Below, piece after piece: positions 23,450 to 32,717 of a stretch of DNA of 32,769 nucleotides. Below the pieces are notes generated by a model that was not told the origin of the DNA, did not search any database, and worked only from the letters and a program-made list of their open reading frames with translations. The position numbers were made by a program, and so were the translations under genes. This DNA comes from Candidatus Pelagibacter sp. (GTDB lineage Bacteria > Pseudomonadota > Alphaproteobacteria > Pelagibacterales > Pelagibacteraceae). The stretch spans positions 1 through 32,769 of the forward strand of contig DTVC01000016.1 of the NCBI GenBank assembly GCA_012963775.1. Direction: 5' to 3'. Position 1 is the stretch's first letter, and each line of letters starts with the position of its first letter.

Positions 23450-24990
23450 CATCAATATTCAATAATAAAATATTAATTTATTTAATACCTTTTTTTTTAG
23501 GCTTATTTACATCCTTTAGTTTACCACCTTATAATTTTTTAATAATAAATTTTATTACATTTCCAATTTTATTATTATTTGTAATTTCTAATTTTAAAAA
23601 AAAATGGACCTCATTTAATATTGGTTGGATATTTGGTTTTGGTTATTTTATTTCAAATCTTTATTGGATAACACATTCTTTAACATTTGATGCGACATTC
23701 AAACCTTTAATTCCCTTTGCACTTGTCATTATTCCTTTATTCTTGGGTTTGTTTTATGGTTTTGTAACATTTATTTGTTCATTTTTTAAGTTAGAAAAAA
23801 ATTTTTTCACAATTTTAATTTTTTCAACAATCTTTGCTTTAATTGAATTTATTAGAGGTTTTATTCTTAGTGGTTTTCCTTGGAATTTAATTGCGTATAG
23901 TTGGACAAATTATTTAAATTCTTTACAAATTCTTTCATTGATTGGAACTTATTCTTTTAATTTAATATCTATAACTATTTTTTTATTACCTTTGGTTATT
24001 TTTTTTAATAAAAGCTTAAAATTTAAATTAATATTATTCATTTTTTTACTGGTAATTTTACTATCAAATCATTTTTACGGTCATCAAAAGATCAAAAATG
24101 ACGAAAAATTATATACTCAACTTAAGGACTTTAAGATAAAAGTAATTTCCCCTAAAATTTCTATTGAAAGATTTTTTCAATCTAATAATGAAGGGATTAT
24201 AATTGAAGAATTAATTGAATTAAGCAATCCTGATATTTCACATAATACTATTTTTATTTTTCCCGAAGGAGCTTTAGCTGGAGTTAATCTTAATCAATTA
24301 AAAAGTTTTAAAGAAATTTTTTCAAAAAAATATTCGGAAGAACATATAATTATAATGGGAATAAATACTAAAAAAATAATAGATAATTCTTCAAAAATAT
24401 ATAATTCAATGGTTATTTTGGATAATAAATTAAATTTAATTAGTGAATATAACAAAATTAACCTAGTTCCATTTGGTGAATTTTTACCTTTTGAAAAATT
24501 TTTTAAAAAACTTGGATTAAAAAAAATTAGTTATGGCTATGAGTCATTTAGTGCAGGAAATGATCGACAACTAATATCTCTAAATGACAAAAATTTTAAT
24601 TTTATTCCCTTAATATGCTATGAAATAATTTATTCTGGAAAAGTTAATTTAAAATCAGATAAAACCAATTTTATTATTAATATTTCTGAAGATGGATGGT
24701 TTGGGGATTCTATAGGACTCCATCAGCATTTTTCACATACTATTTTTAGAGCTATTGAAGAAGGTAAAAATATCATAAGATCGGCTAATAATGGCATTTC
24801 TGCATATATTGATAGTAATGGAATTGTAATTTCAAAGCTTGAGTCAACTAAAAAGGGAGTAATCGAAATAAATAAATATAAGAAAATTAATGAGACTCTT
24901 TTTTCAAAATTTGGTAACAAGATATTTTTTTATATTTTATTATTTTATATTAGTTTAATTTTTTTTCTAAAAAAATGGGAAATTAAATGA
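23446..24990 (+). CDS. lnt: Apolipoprotein N-acyltransferase
   Basis: 514 residues, the normal length, starting with TTG (TTGA overlap with the ybeY stop). Six or more membrane helices occupy the first ~200 residues ([39 protein letters not shown]). A periplasmic nitrilase domain then has the Glu-Lys-Cys triad in [19 protein letters not shown] and [10 protein letters not shown]-terminal helix ends the protein. It adds the third acyl chain to lipoproteins such as the BON-domain lipoprotein at 11639. An intervening corC, common in other alphaproteobacteria, is absent. Confidence 0.95.
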   Translation: MTSIFNNKILIYLIPFFLGLFTSFSLPPYNFLIINFITFPILLLFVISNFKKKWTSFNIGWIFGFGYFISNLYWITHSLTFDATFKPLIPFALVIIPLFLGLFYGFVTFICSFFKLEKNFFTILIFSTIFALIEFIRGFILSGFPWNLIAYSWTNYLNSLQILSLIGTYSFNLISITIFLLPLVIFFNKSLKFKLILFIFLLVILLSNHFYGHQKIKNDEKLYTQLKDFKIKVISPKISIERFFQSNNEGIIIEELIELSNPDISHNTIFIFPEGALAGVNLNQLKSFKEIFSKKYSEEHIIIMGINTKKIIDNSSKIYNSMVILDNKLNLISEYNKINLVPFGEFLPFEKFFKKLGLKKISYGYESFSAGNDRQLISLNDKNFNFIPLICYEIIYSGKVNLKSDKTNFIINISEDGWFGDSIGLHQHFSHTIFRAIEEGKNIIRSANNGISAYIDSNGIVISKLESTKKGVIEINKYKKINETLFSKFGNKIFFYILLFYISLIFFLKKWEIK

Positions 24991-26147
24991 AAAAAGACTA
25001 TTTATTTACTAGCGAGTCAGTTTCAGAAGGACATCCAGATAAAGTTTGTGACAGAATTTCAGATATGGTTGTTGATACTTATTTAGGATTAGAACCCCAA
25101 GCTAGGGTTGCTTGTGAAACCTTAGCGACAACTAATAAAGTAGTTTTAGTAGGTGAAACCAGAGGTCCTGAAATAAAAAATGATGAATTAATTTCAAAAG
25201 TAAGAGATTGCATAAAAGATATTGGATATGAACAAAAAGGATTTCACTGGAAAAATGCTAGTATAGATACTTTTTTACATTCACAGTCCTCTGACATTGC
25301 AATGGGAGTTGATGCCTCTGGAAACAAGGATGAAGGAGCAGGAGACCAAGGAATAATGTTTGGTTATGCATGTAATGAAACAGATGTTTTAATGCCTGCA
25401 CCAATTCACTACTCACATAAAATTCTCAGGCTAATGGCTGAAGATAGAAAATCAGGTAAATTAAAAAATATTGAACCAGATTCAAAAAGTCAAATTACAG
25501 TAGAATATAAAGATGGTAAACCAGTGTCGGTTAAATCTGTTGTTATATCAACACAACATTCACCAGATGTAGATCAATCTCAAGTTAGAGAATTAGTAAA
25601 ACCATATATAGAAAAATCTATCCCAAAAAATCTTATAAATGGAATAGATGATAGTGAAATTTACGTTAATCCAACAGGCAACTTTGTTATTGGCGGTCCA
25701 GATGGTGATAGCGGATTAACAGGTAGAAAAATTGTTGTTGATACATACGGTGGTGCCGCACCACATGGTGGAGGAGCATTTTCTGGCAAGGATCCAACTA
25801 AAGTCGATAGATCAGCAGCTTATGCTTCAAGGTATTTGGCTAAAAATGTTGTTGCTTCTAAAATTGCTGACAAATGTTTAATTCAGCTAGCTTATGCAAT
25901 AGGAGTTTCAAAACCACTTTCAATGTATGTTGATCTTTTTAGTAATGATGAAGAAAAGAATCGATATGTTGAAAAATTAATTAATGAAAACTTTGATTTA
26001 AGTCCAAGAGGAATAAGAGAAATGTTAGGATTAAATAAACCTATTTACGAAAAAACAGCCGCTTATGGTCATTTTGGAAGAGATCCAGAGTCAGATGGTG
26101 CTTTTTCTTGGGAAAAAACTGATAAAATCCATATTTTTAGTAAGTAA
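24987..26147 (+). CDS. metK: S-adenosylmethionine synthetase
   Basis: 386 residues. It makes SAM from methionine and [21 protein letters not shown] (N-terminal ATP/methionine site), [12 protein letters not shown] and [19 protein letters not shown] (P-loop-like signature) are unmistakable. The ATG overlaps the lnt stop (ATGA), so metK is translated from the upstream operon. No SAM riboswitch can fit ahead of it here. It supplies SAM to MiaB and RsmI, among others. Confidence 0.98.
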   Translation: MKKDYLFTSESVSEGHPDKVCDRISDMVVDTYLGLEPQARVACETLATTNKVVLVGETRGPEIKNDELISKVRDCIKDIGYEQKGFHWKNASIDTFLHSQSSDIAMGVDASGNKDEGAGDQGIMFGYACNETDVLMPAPIHYSHKILRLMAEDRKSGKLKNIEPDSKSQITVEYKDGKPVSVKSVVISTQHSPDVDQSQVRELVKPYIEKSIPKNLINGIDDSEIYVNPTGNFVIGGPDGDSGLTGRKIVVDTYGGAAPHGGGAFSGKDPTKVDRSAAYASRYLAKNVVASKIADKCLIQLAYAIGVSKPLSMYVDLFSNDEEKNRYVEKLINENFDLSPRGIREMLGLNKPIYEKTAAYGHFGRDPESDGAFSWEKTDKIHIFSK

Positions 26148-26152
26148 ATAAG

Positions 26153-26180
26153 TTGAAAATGTAAAAAAAACACCTATATT
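26153..26180 (+). promoter_or_regulatory. Candidate promoter of the nusA operon
   Basis: TTGAAA (26153-26158) and TATATT (26175-26180) are separated by 16 nt. Each matches the sigma-70 consensus in 5 of 6 positions, making this the best two-box promoter I found in the window. It starts 5 bases after the metK stop. The expected start near 26187 gives a leader of about 55 nt. Confidence 0.6.
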
Positions 26181-26192
26181 TCAGTTACATTG

Positions 26193-26204
26193 TTGAAATT
26201 TCAA
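26193..26204. repeat. 12-bp perfect palindrome in the nusA leader
   Basis: TTGAAATTTCAA is its own reverse complement. It lies just downstream of the predicted nusA start and shares bases 26203-26204 with the A-rich base of the following terminator-like stem. It could be an operator or could compete with the terminator fold. In AT-rich DNA it may also be chance. Confidence 0.4.
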
Positions 26205-26229
26205 AATGGGCCTCGGCCCATTTTTTTTT
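26203..26229 (+). terminator. Terminator-like hairpin in the metK-nusA gap
   Basis: AAAATGGGC (26203-26211) pairs with GCCCATTTT (26216-26224) around a CTCG loop. A run of nine T (26221-26229) follows. This has the form of an intrinsic terminator. It ends 13 bases before the nusA ATG, leaving no room for a promoter downstream. Transcripts for nusA must therefore pass through it. It can act as the 3' end of metK mRNA and as an attenuator of the nusA operon. Confidence 0.8.
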
Positions 26230-26233
26230 GGAG
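26230..26233 (+). promoter_or_regulatory. Ribosome binding site of nusA
   Basis: GGAG lies 9 nt before the ATG at 26243 and touches the end of the terminator T-run. It is one of the few clear Shine-Dalgarno sequences in the window. Folding or unfolding of the adjacent hairpin could affect its access. Confidence 0.7.
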
Positions 26234-26242
26234 TGAAGAAAA

Positions 26243-27796
26243 ATGTTAAATAGAAGAGCAGATAGACTTGAATTATTGAGAATAGCTGAAGCGGTAGCTT
26301 TAGAGAAATCAATTGATAAAGAATTAATTATAGATTCCATAGAAAGCGGAATTGCAAAAGCTGCAAAATCAAAATTTGGATCTGAAAATGATATTAAAGT
26401 TTTGATTAATAGAGATAATGGAGATATTGGAATTTTTAGAAAATTAACAATTGTTGAAAAACCAGAAAATACAAATCTAGAAATAAGTTTAGATGAAGCA
26501 ACAGTATTAAATGAAGAAAACAAAAGTAAAAAAATTGGTGATGAAGTTTTACAACCGTTACCCTCTTTTGATTTTGGGAGAATTGCTGCACAAACAGCAA
26601 AACAAGTTATTAGCTATAATGTAAGAGAAGCAGAGAGAGAAAGACAATACAATGACTTTATTGATAAAAAGGATACAATTTTAAGTGGAATAGTTAAGAG
26701 ATTAGAATTTGGCAATATAATAGTTGATCTTGGAAAGGCTGAGGGAATTATTCAAAAAAACGAAATGATTCCTAGAGAAAACATTAAAGCTGGAGATAGA
26801 GTAAAAGCTTACTGTCTTGATGTCAGAAGGGAACCAAGAGGTCAACAAATTTTTCTTTCTAGAGCACATCCAAAATTTATGGAAAAATTATTTATACAAG
26901 AGGTACCCGAAATTTACGATGGATTGATAGAAATAAAATCATCAGCACGAGATCCTGGTAGTAGAGGTAAAATATGTGTTAAAGCTATCGATACATCTTT
27001 GGATCCGGTTGGAGCATGTGTTGGGATGAGAGGAAGTAGAGTACAAGCAGTAGTTAATGAATTACAAGGAGAAAAAATTGATATAGTAAGTTGGTCAGAT
27101 GATCCTGCAGTAGTAGTATCAAATGCTTTATCGCCTGCAGAAATTCAAAGAGTTAATGTAGATAATGAAATAAAAAAATTAGATGTAATTCTTACTGAAG
27201 AAAATCTAAGTAAAGCAATTGGTAGAAGAGGACAGAATGTGAGATTAGCAACTAAACTTTTAAATTATGAAATCAACATAATGACAGACCAGGAAGATAC
27301 TGAAAGAAGACAAATAGAATTTAAAGAAAAAACCGATAATTTTATTAAGAATCTAGAATTAGATGAAACTTTAGGTCAATTATTGGTTGCTGAAGGATTT
27401 TCTTCCATAGATGATATAAAAGACAGTTCAGTAGAAGGTTTAACAAAAATTGAAGGTATAGAAGAAGAAACAGCAAAAGAACTTATTGAAAGAGCAAAAG
27501 AATTTCATCAAAAAGATCAAGAGGAAATTGCAAAAAGAATTAAAGATCTTGGACTAGATAATGATTTAATTAATCATGAAGGTTTGACACCTGGAATGTT
27601 AGTTACTCTTGGTGAACAAAAGATTTTAACTCTTAATGATTTTGCAGACTTTGCTTCAGATGAACTTACAGGTGCTTATGATATAGTTAAAGGAGAAAGA
27701 GTTAAAATTAAAGGATGTTTAGAAGATTTTGCTTTGTCTAAAAAAGAAGCTGATGATTTAATTATGTCTGCCAGAGATAAAATTTATAAGAATTGA
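26243..27796 (+). CDS. nusA: Transcription termination/antitermination factor NusA
   Basis: 517 residues. The N-terminal RNA-polymerase-binding domain (LLRIAEAVALEKSIDKELII) is followed by an S1 domain (DTILSGIVKRLEFGNIIVDL). Two KH domains come next (DPVGACVGMRGSRVQAVVNEL; LSKAIGRRGQNVRLATKL). Two C-terminal acidic helix-hairpin repeats (LLVAEGFSSIDDIK; TLGEQKILTLNDFA) close the protein. NusA promotes pausing and hairpin-dependent termination. Since the operon leader holds a terminator-like hairpin, feedback by NusA on its own operon is possible. rimP, which usually precedes it, is absent. Confidence 0.98.
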   Translation: MLNRRADRLELLRIAEAVALEKSIDKELIIDSIESGIAKAAKSKFGSENDIKVLINRDNGDIGIFRKLTIVEKPENTNLEISLDEATVLNEENKSKKIGDEVLQPLPSFDFGRIAAQTAKQVISYNVREAERERQYNDFIDKKDTILSGIVKRLEFGNIIVDLGKAEGIIQKNEMIPRENIKAGDRVKAYCLDVRREPRGQQIFLSRAHPKFMEKLFIQEVPEIYDGLIEIKSSARDPGSRGKICVKAIDTSLDPVGACVGMRGSRVQAVVNELQGEKIDIVSWSDDPAVVVSNALSPAEIQRVNVDNEIKKLDVILTEENLSKAIGRRGQNVRLATKLLNYEINIMTDQEDTERRQIEFKEKTDNFIKNLELDETLGQLLVAEGFSSIDDIKDSSVEGLTKIEGIEEETAKELIERAKEFHQKDQEEIAKRIKDLGLDNDLINHEGLTPGMLVTLGEQKILTLNDFADFASDELTGAYDIVKGERVKIKGCLEDFALSKKEADDLIMSARDKIYKN

Positions 27797-27806
27797 GAGA
27801 TGATAA

Positions 27807-30017
27807 ATGGAAAAAAAAAAAACAAAGTTAACAATTTCTGGAAGCCCAACAAAAACCATAAGCAATATTGAGCTAGCAAAATCAAAAGGGAAAAATTCAG
27901 TTATAATCGAAAAGAAACTGGGCAGATTTGGAAATAAACCTCGCTTTCCAAAAAATAATAAACAAGAAACTTCTTTTAAATCAAAATCTTTTACAACTTC
28001 TAAAGCAACAGTATTTTCTAAACCATCTCCTACAACATCTAATCATTTTGAAAAAAGAAAATTGGCTGAACAACGTGCAACTAGAAGATTGAAAGGTGAA
28101 CTTCCTCAAAAAGGTAAATTGGGTTCAAAAAAGCGTGAATTAAAATTAACTATATCTAGAGCTTTAAGTGATGAAGATACAGAGGCAAGAGGAAGAAGTT
28201 TAGCTTCATTAAGGAGAGCAAAACAAAAAGAAAATAGAGATTTAAAAAAAGAAGAAAATAAAGATCATTTAAAACCTGTAAAGAGGGACGTTAAAATACC
28301 AGAAGTAATTACCATTCGAGAATTAGCAAATAGAATGGCGGAACAATCAAGTAATATTATCAAACATCTTATGGGGATGGGAGTTACTGCAACCATTAAT
28401 CATAGCATTAATGCAGATATAGCTGAATATTTGGTTCAAGAATTTGGTCACAATCCAATTAAAGAGCAAAAAGCTGAAGAAATTATAGAAAAAATAAAAG
28501 AAGCTAAAACAGAAAATTTAAAAAGTCGTCCGCCAATTGTTACTGTTATGGGTCATGTTGATCATGGAAAAACATCAGTATTAGATGTTCTAAGAAAATC
28601 AAATGTTGTTTCAGGAGAATTTGGAGGCATTACTCAACATATAGGAGCATATCAAATTAATTATAATTCTAATAAAATTACATTTATAGATACGCCTGGT
28701 CATGCTGCATTTACAGAAATGAGAGCCAGAGGTTCAAAGTTGACTGATATAGTTATTTTAGTAGTAGCTGCAGATGATGGAGTAAAACCGCAAACGGTAG
28801 AATCTATTAAACATGCAAAAGCAGCAAATGTTCCAATAGTGGTTGCAATTAATAAATGTGATTTACCAGATGCGGATCCCCAAAAAATAAAAAATCAATT
28901 ACTTGAACATGAATTAATTGCTGAAGAACTATCAGGGGATACTTTAATGGTTGAAATTTCAACAAAAACAAAACAGAATTTAGATAAATTAATCGAGTCA
29001 GTTTTACTTCAAGCTGAATTGTTAGACTTAAAAACAAATTATGATTCAAAAGCAACTGGAATAGTTTTAGAGTCTAAAATTGATGTTGGTAGAGGACCGA
29101 TAGTAAATGTTATTATAACTTCTGGTACTTTAAAAAAAGGTAACTATTTTGTAAGTGGTTTAAAATGGGGAAAAGTTAGAGCAATAATTAATGATATAGG
29201 AAAAAACGTAAATGATGCTTATCCTGCTACTCCTACAGAAGTATTAGGCATCAATGGAGCTGCTAAAGCAGGGGATGACTTTGTAGTTTTAGAAAGCGAA
29301 AAAGAGGCAAAATCTCTTTGTGATGCAAGAGTTCAAGAAAAACAAGAAGGAAAGAATCCTTTAACTTTCGTCACACAAGATTCAGCATTTAAAGATAAAA
29401 CATCAGAAGAGTTAAATATAATTATTAAATCTGATGTTCACGGGTCATCAGAGGCAATAAAAAATGCCATTTCTCAAATTAAACATGATGAAGTTAAGCC
29501 AAAAATAATATTATCTGATATTGGAATGGTAACTGAAACAGATGTTTCATTAACTAAAGCATCAAATGCAGTCCTCATTGCATTTAATGTTAAGCCAAGC
29601 AAAGAAGCAAAAATACTTGCAGAACAAGAAAAAATAGCAATTCATTTTTATAATATAATTTATGAAGTATTAGATTTTATTAAAAATAAAATGTCAGACT
29701 TATTAACACCAGATGTTCAAGAAAAAACTATTGGATCAGCAGAAATTCTTGAAATATTTAAAGTTTCGAAAGTTGGCAAAGTTGCTGGGTCCAAGGTAAT
29801 TGAAGGTGAAATATTGCAAGATTCAAATGCTCGAGTAATCAGAGATGGTACAATAGTATTTAATGGTAAAATAGGATCTATCTACAGAGAAAAAAATCAA
29901 GCAAAACAAGTTTCTGCTGGTTTGGAGTGTGGTATTACAATCAAAGATTTTAATGATTTTCAGGAAAAAGATATAATTGAAGTTTATAATTCAACAGTAA
30001 CCGAGAGAAGTATTTAA
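27807..30017 (+). CDS. infB: Translation initiation factor IF-2
   Basis: 736 residues, shorter than E. coli IF2 (890) because the basic N-terminal extension is reduced. A Lys-rich N-terminus is followed by an IF2_N-type segment (ITIRELANRMAEQSSNIIKH), then the GTPase domain with GHVDHGKTS, DTPGHAAF and NKCD. Domains II and III and the fMet-tRNA-binding C-terminal domain (IYREKNQAKQVSAGLECGI) follow. It places initiator tRNA on the 30S subunit. A short spacer after nusA (GAGAGATGATAA) holds a weak ribosome binding site. The ylxR gene usually found between nusA and infB is missing. Confidence 0.98.
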   Translation: MEKKKTKLTISGSPTKTISNIELAKSKGKNSVIIEKKLGRFGNKPRFPKNNKQETSFKSKSFTTSKATVFSKPSPTTSNHFEKRKLAEQRATRRLKGELPQKGKLGSKKRELKLTISRALSDEDTEARGRSLASLRRAKQKENRDLKKEENKDHLKPVKRDVKIPEVITIRELANRMAEQSSNIIKHLMGMGVTATINHSINADIAEYLVQEFGHNPIKEQKAEEIIEKIKEAKTENLKSRPPIVTVMGHVDHGKTSVLDVLRKSNVVSGEFGGITQHIGAYQINYNSNKITFIDTPGHAAFTEMRARGSKLTDIVILVVAADDGVKPQTVESIKHAKAANVPIVVAINKCDLPDADPQKIKNQLLEHELIAEELSGDTLMVEISTKTKQNLDKLIESVLLQAELLDLKTNYDSKATGIVLESKIDVGRGPIVNVIITSGTLKKGNYFVSGLKWGKVRAIINDIGKNVNDAYPATPTEVLGINGAAKAGDDFVVLESEKEAKSLCDARVQEKQEGKNPLTFVTQDSAFKDKTSEELNIIIKSDVHGSSEAIKNAISQIKHDEVKPKIILSDIGMVTETDVSLTKASNAVLIAFNVKPSKEAKILAEQEKIAIHFYNIIYEVLDFIKNKMSDLLTPDVQEKTIGSAEILEIFKVSKVGKVAGSKVIEGEILQDSNARVIRDGTIVFNGKIGSIYREKNQAKQVSAGLECGITIKDFNDFQEKDIIEVYNSTVTERSI

Positions 30018-30021
30018 TATT

Positions 30022-30387
30022 ATGAACAAACTTGGAAAACCAGTTACACAAAGACAATTAAAAGTAGGAGAAATGATAAAACAAGCTTTAGGAATGATTT
30101 TTTTAAGAGATGAAGCAAAGCTACCTAATCTTGAAACAAGAGAAATTACAGTTACAGAAGTAAGAATGAGCCGAGATCTTAAAACTGCGAAAGCATTTGT
30201 ATTACCTTTAGGTGGAAAAAATGCTCAAGAAGTAATCGATAAATTAAAAGAATTTTCATTTGTGGTTAGAAAAGTATTGTCAAAAAAAATAACAATAAAG
30301 TTTCTTCCCAAACTTCTATTTGTTAAGGACGAGTCATTTGATTACGCTGAAAAAATTGAAAACTTAATAAAACAAACACATAAATAA
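30022..30387 (+). CDS. rbfA: Ribosome-binding factor A
   Basis: 121 residues. RbfA binds the 30S subunit during late 16S rRNA maturation. TQRQLKVGEMIKQALGMIF at the N-terminus, ITVTEVRMSRDLKTAKAFVL in the middle and ITIKFLPKLLFVKDESFDYA at the end match the KH-like family. It starts 4 bp after infB. truB, usually between rbfA and rpsO, is absent. Confidence 0.95.
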   Translation: MNKLGKPVTQRQLKVGEMIKQALGMIFLRDEAKLPNLETREITVTEVRMSRDLKTAKAFVLPLGGKNAQEVIDKLKEFSFVVRKVLSKKITIKFLPKLLFVKDESFDYAEKIENLIKQTHK

Positions 30388-30395
30388 GGAAAAAC

Positions 30396-30644
30396 ATGAC
30401 AAAAAAAGTAAAAGAATTAGCACTGCACGAAAAGGACACTGGATCTTCAGAAGTGCAAGTTGTTCAACTAACAAATAAAATTGAAAATTTATCCAAACAT
30501 ATAAAGAAATCCAAGAAGGATAAACATTCGTCTGTTGGTTTGCTAAAAGCAGTAAATAGAAGAAAAAAATTATTGAATTATTTGAAAAAAAATAAAATAG
30601 ATTCATATAAAAACGTAATTGAAAAACTAAATTTAAGGAAATAA
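30396..30644 (+). CDS. rpsO: 30S ribosomal protein S15
   Basis: 82 residues, a few shorter than the usual 88-89. HEKDTGSSEVQVVQLTNKI and HIKKSKKDKHSSVGLLKAVN with RRKKLLNYL are the diagnostic rRNA-binding helices. S15 nucleates assembly of the 30S platform. The ATG is preceded by AAGGA with good spacing. Its TAA is followed directly by the pnp ATG. Confidence 0.97.
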   Translation: MTKKVKELALHEKDTGSSEVQVVQLTNKIENLSKHIKKSKKDKHSSVGLLKAVNRRKKLLNYLKKNKIDSYKNVIEKLNLRK

Positions 30645-32717
30645 ATGTTTAAAATATCAAAACAAGAAATAGAAGTTGACGGAAAAAAAATAATTTTAGA
30701 AACAGGAAAAATAGCAAGACAAGCAGATGGTGCAATTATTGCTACATGTGGAGAAACAGTAGTAATAGCAACAGCGGTGGGTGAAAAAAAAGTTAATCCA
30801 GAAATGGATTATTTTCCATTACAGGTAAATTATCAGGAAAAATATTATGCAGCGGGTAAAATTCCTGGTGGATATTTTAAAAGAGAAGCAAGACCAACAG
30901 AAGCTGAGACGTTAATTTCGCGATTAATAGACAGACCTATTAGACCTTTGTTTCCAGAAGAATTTAGAAATGAAGTGCAAGTTTTACCAACAGTACTTTC
31001 ATATGATGGTGTAAATGAACCAGATGTATTATCTATAATTGCATGTTCAGCAGCACTAGCAATATCTGGAATGCCTTTTCAAGGACCAGTTGGAGCTTCA
31101 AGAGTTGGTTATATAGATGACAAGTATGTATTAAATCCATCTAAAGAAGAAATTGAAAAATCTAAATTAGATTTAGTAGTTGCTGGAACTAAAGATGCAG
31201 TTTTAATGGTAGAATCTGAAGCATCAGGTTTATCAGAAAAAGTAATGTTAGATGCAGTTAAATTTGGACATGAAAAATTTGTTCCAGTTATTGAAGCAAT
31301 TGAAAAGTTAGTAAAAGATTGTGGCAAAGAACAGTGGGTTGTTGAAAAGAAAGATTTATCTGGATTAGAAAAGAAAATTTCAGATAGCTTTAAAAAAGAC
31401 TTAACAAAAGCATTTTCTATTAAAGACAAACAAGAAAGATCCAATTTAATTGGTGAAATTACAACCAAATGTAAAGAAATGTTTGAAGGTGACGAAACTT
31501 ATTCTGATTTAGATATTTCAATGACTTTAAAAAAAGTTGAAAAGAAAATTGTTAGAACTGACATCTTAAAAAACAAATCGAGAATTGATGGACGTTCATT
31601 AACTGATGTAAGACAAATTGATTGTCAAGTTGGTGTTTTACCAAGAACTCATGGATCGGCTTTGTTTACAAGGGGAGAGACACAAGCTTTAGTAACACTA
31701 ACCTTAGGAACCTCAGAAGATGAACAAAGAGTTGAAAGCCTTGAGGGGTTAAAGAGAAATAGATTTATGCTTCATTATAACTTCCCTCCTTTTTCTGTTG
31801 GTGAAGTTGGTAGAATTGGTACTGGCAGAAGAGAAATCGGCCATGGCAAATTAGCTTGGAGAGCACTAAATTCATCATTGCCAGCACAAGAAAAATTTCC
31901 ATATACTTACAGAATTGTATCTGAAATTACCGAGTCAAACGGATCTTCTTCAATGGCTACAGTTTGTGGCGCATCTTTAGCGTTAATGGATGCAGGTGTA
32001 CCAATGAAAGATTCTGTAGCAGGTATAGCTATGGGATTAATTAAAGAAGGAGATGATTTTTCAGTTCTTTCAGATATTCTAGGTGACGAAGATCACTTAG
32101 GAGATATGGATTTTAAAGTAGCTGGTACTAAAGATGGCATTACTTCTTTACAAATGGATATTAAAATAACAGGAATAACCTTTGAAATAATGGACCAAGC
32201 ATTATCACAAGCTAAAGATGGCAGAATTCATATCTTAGGTGAGATGGCAAAAGCTTTAACTGGCTCAAGAGATACAGTTTCTAAATATACTCCAAAAATA
32301 GAAACAGTTATGGTTGATAAAAAAGATATAGCAGCCGTAATTGGAAAAGGTGGAGCAACTATAAGAGAAATTGTTGAGCTATCGGGAGCAAAAGTAGATG
32401 TAAAAGACACAGGCGAAGTAACTGTAGCTGCTCCAGATGAAGAATCTAGACATAAAGCAATGAAAATGATCAAAGACATTATTGCTAAGCCTGAAATGAA
32501 TAAAATTTATAAAGGTAAAGTAATTAAAATTATGGAATTTGGAGCTTTTGTAAATTTCTTAGGTAAACAAGATGGTCTAGTTCACATATCAGAACTTGCT
32601 CCTAAAAGAGTAGCTAAAGTTACCGATGTTGTTAAAGAAGGCGATGAAGTTACTGTTAAAGTAATTGGATTTGATAGAGGTAAAGTTAAATTATCTATCA
32701 AACAAGCTGTAGCCTAA
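30645..32717 (+). CDS. pnp: Polyribonucleotide nucleotidyltransferase (PNPase)
   Basis: 690 residues. Two RNase PH domains ([20 protein letters not shown] and [20 protein letters not shown]; then [20 protein letters not shown]) flank a helical linker. A KH domain ([20 protein letters not shown]) and an S1 domain ([20 protein letters not shown]) follow. It degrades RNA 3' to 5' by phosphorolysis. The AAGGA ribosome binding site lies inside the last codons of rpsO. The stop overlaps the opposite-strand fabI-like gene by 4 bp. Confidence 0.98.
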   Translation: MFKISKQEIEVDGKKIILETGKIARQADGAIIATCGETVVIATAVGEKKVNPEMDYFPLQVNYQEKYYAAGKIPGGYFKREARPTEAETLISRLIDRPIRPLFPEEFRNEVQVLPTVLSYDGVNEPDVLSIIACSAALAISGMPFQGPVGASRVGYIDDKYVLNPSKEEIEKSKLDLVVAGTKDAVLMVESEASGLSEKVMLDAVKFGHEKFVPVIEAIEKLVKDCGKEQWVVEKKDLSGLEKKISDSFKKDLTKAFSIKDKQERSNLIGEITTKCKEMFEGDETYSDLDISMTLKKVEKKIVRTDILKNKSRIDGRSLTDVRQIDCQVGVLPRTHGSALFTRGETQALVTLTLGTSEDEQRVESLEGLKRNRFMLHYNFPPFSVGEVGRIGTGRREIGHGKLAWRALNSSLPAQEKFPYTYRIVSEITESNGSSSMATVCGASLALMDAGVPMKDSVAGIAMGLIKEGDDFSVLSDILGDEDHLGDMDFKVAGTKDGITSLQMDIKITGITFEIMDQALSQAKDGRIHILGEMAKALTGSRDTVSKYTPKIETVMVDKKDIAAVIGKGGATIREIVELSGAKVDVKDTGEVTVAAPDEESRHKAMKMIKDIIAKPEMNKIYKGKVIKIMEFGAFVNFLGKQDGLVHISELAPKRVAKVTDVVKEGDEVTVKVIGFDRGKVKLSIKQAVA

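Noticed and set aside
24950..24990. A SAM riboswitch ahead of metK
   Set aside because: metK overlaps lnt by 4 bp and the upstream bases encode the last lnt helix, leaving no space for an aptamer.
26185..26523. A 112-codon minus-strand open frame over the nusA start
   Set aside because: It is antisense to the conserved NusA N-terminus and to the leader hairpin, and its product is low-complexity Ser/Phe/Leu.
31109..31468. A 119-codon minus-strand open frame inside pnp
   Set aside because: It is opposite the PNPase helical linker, has no domain pattern and is explained by the codon bias of the true gene.
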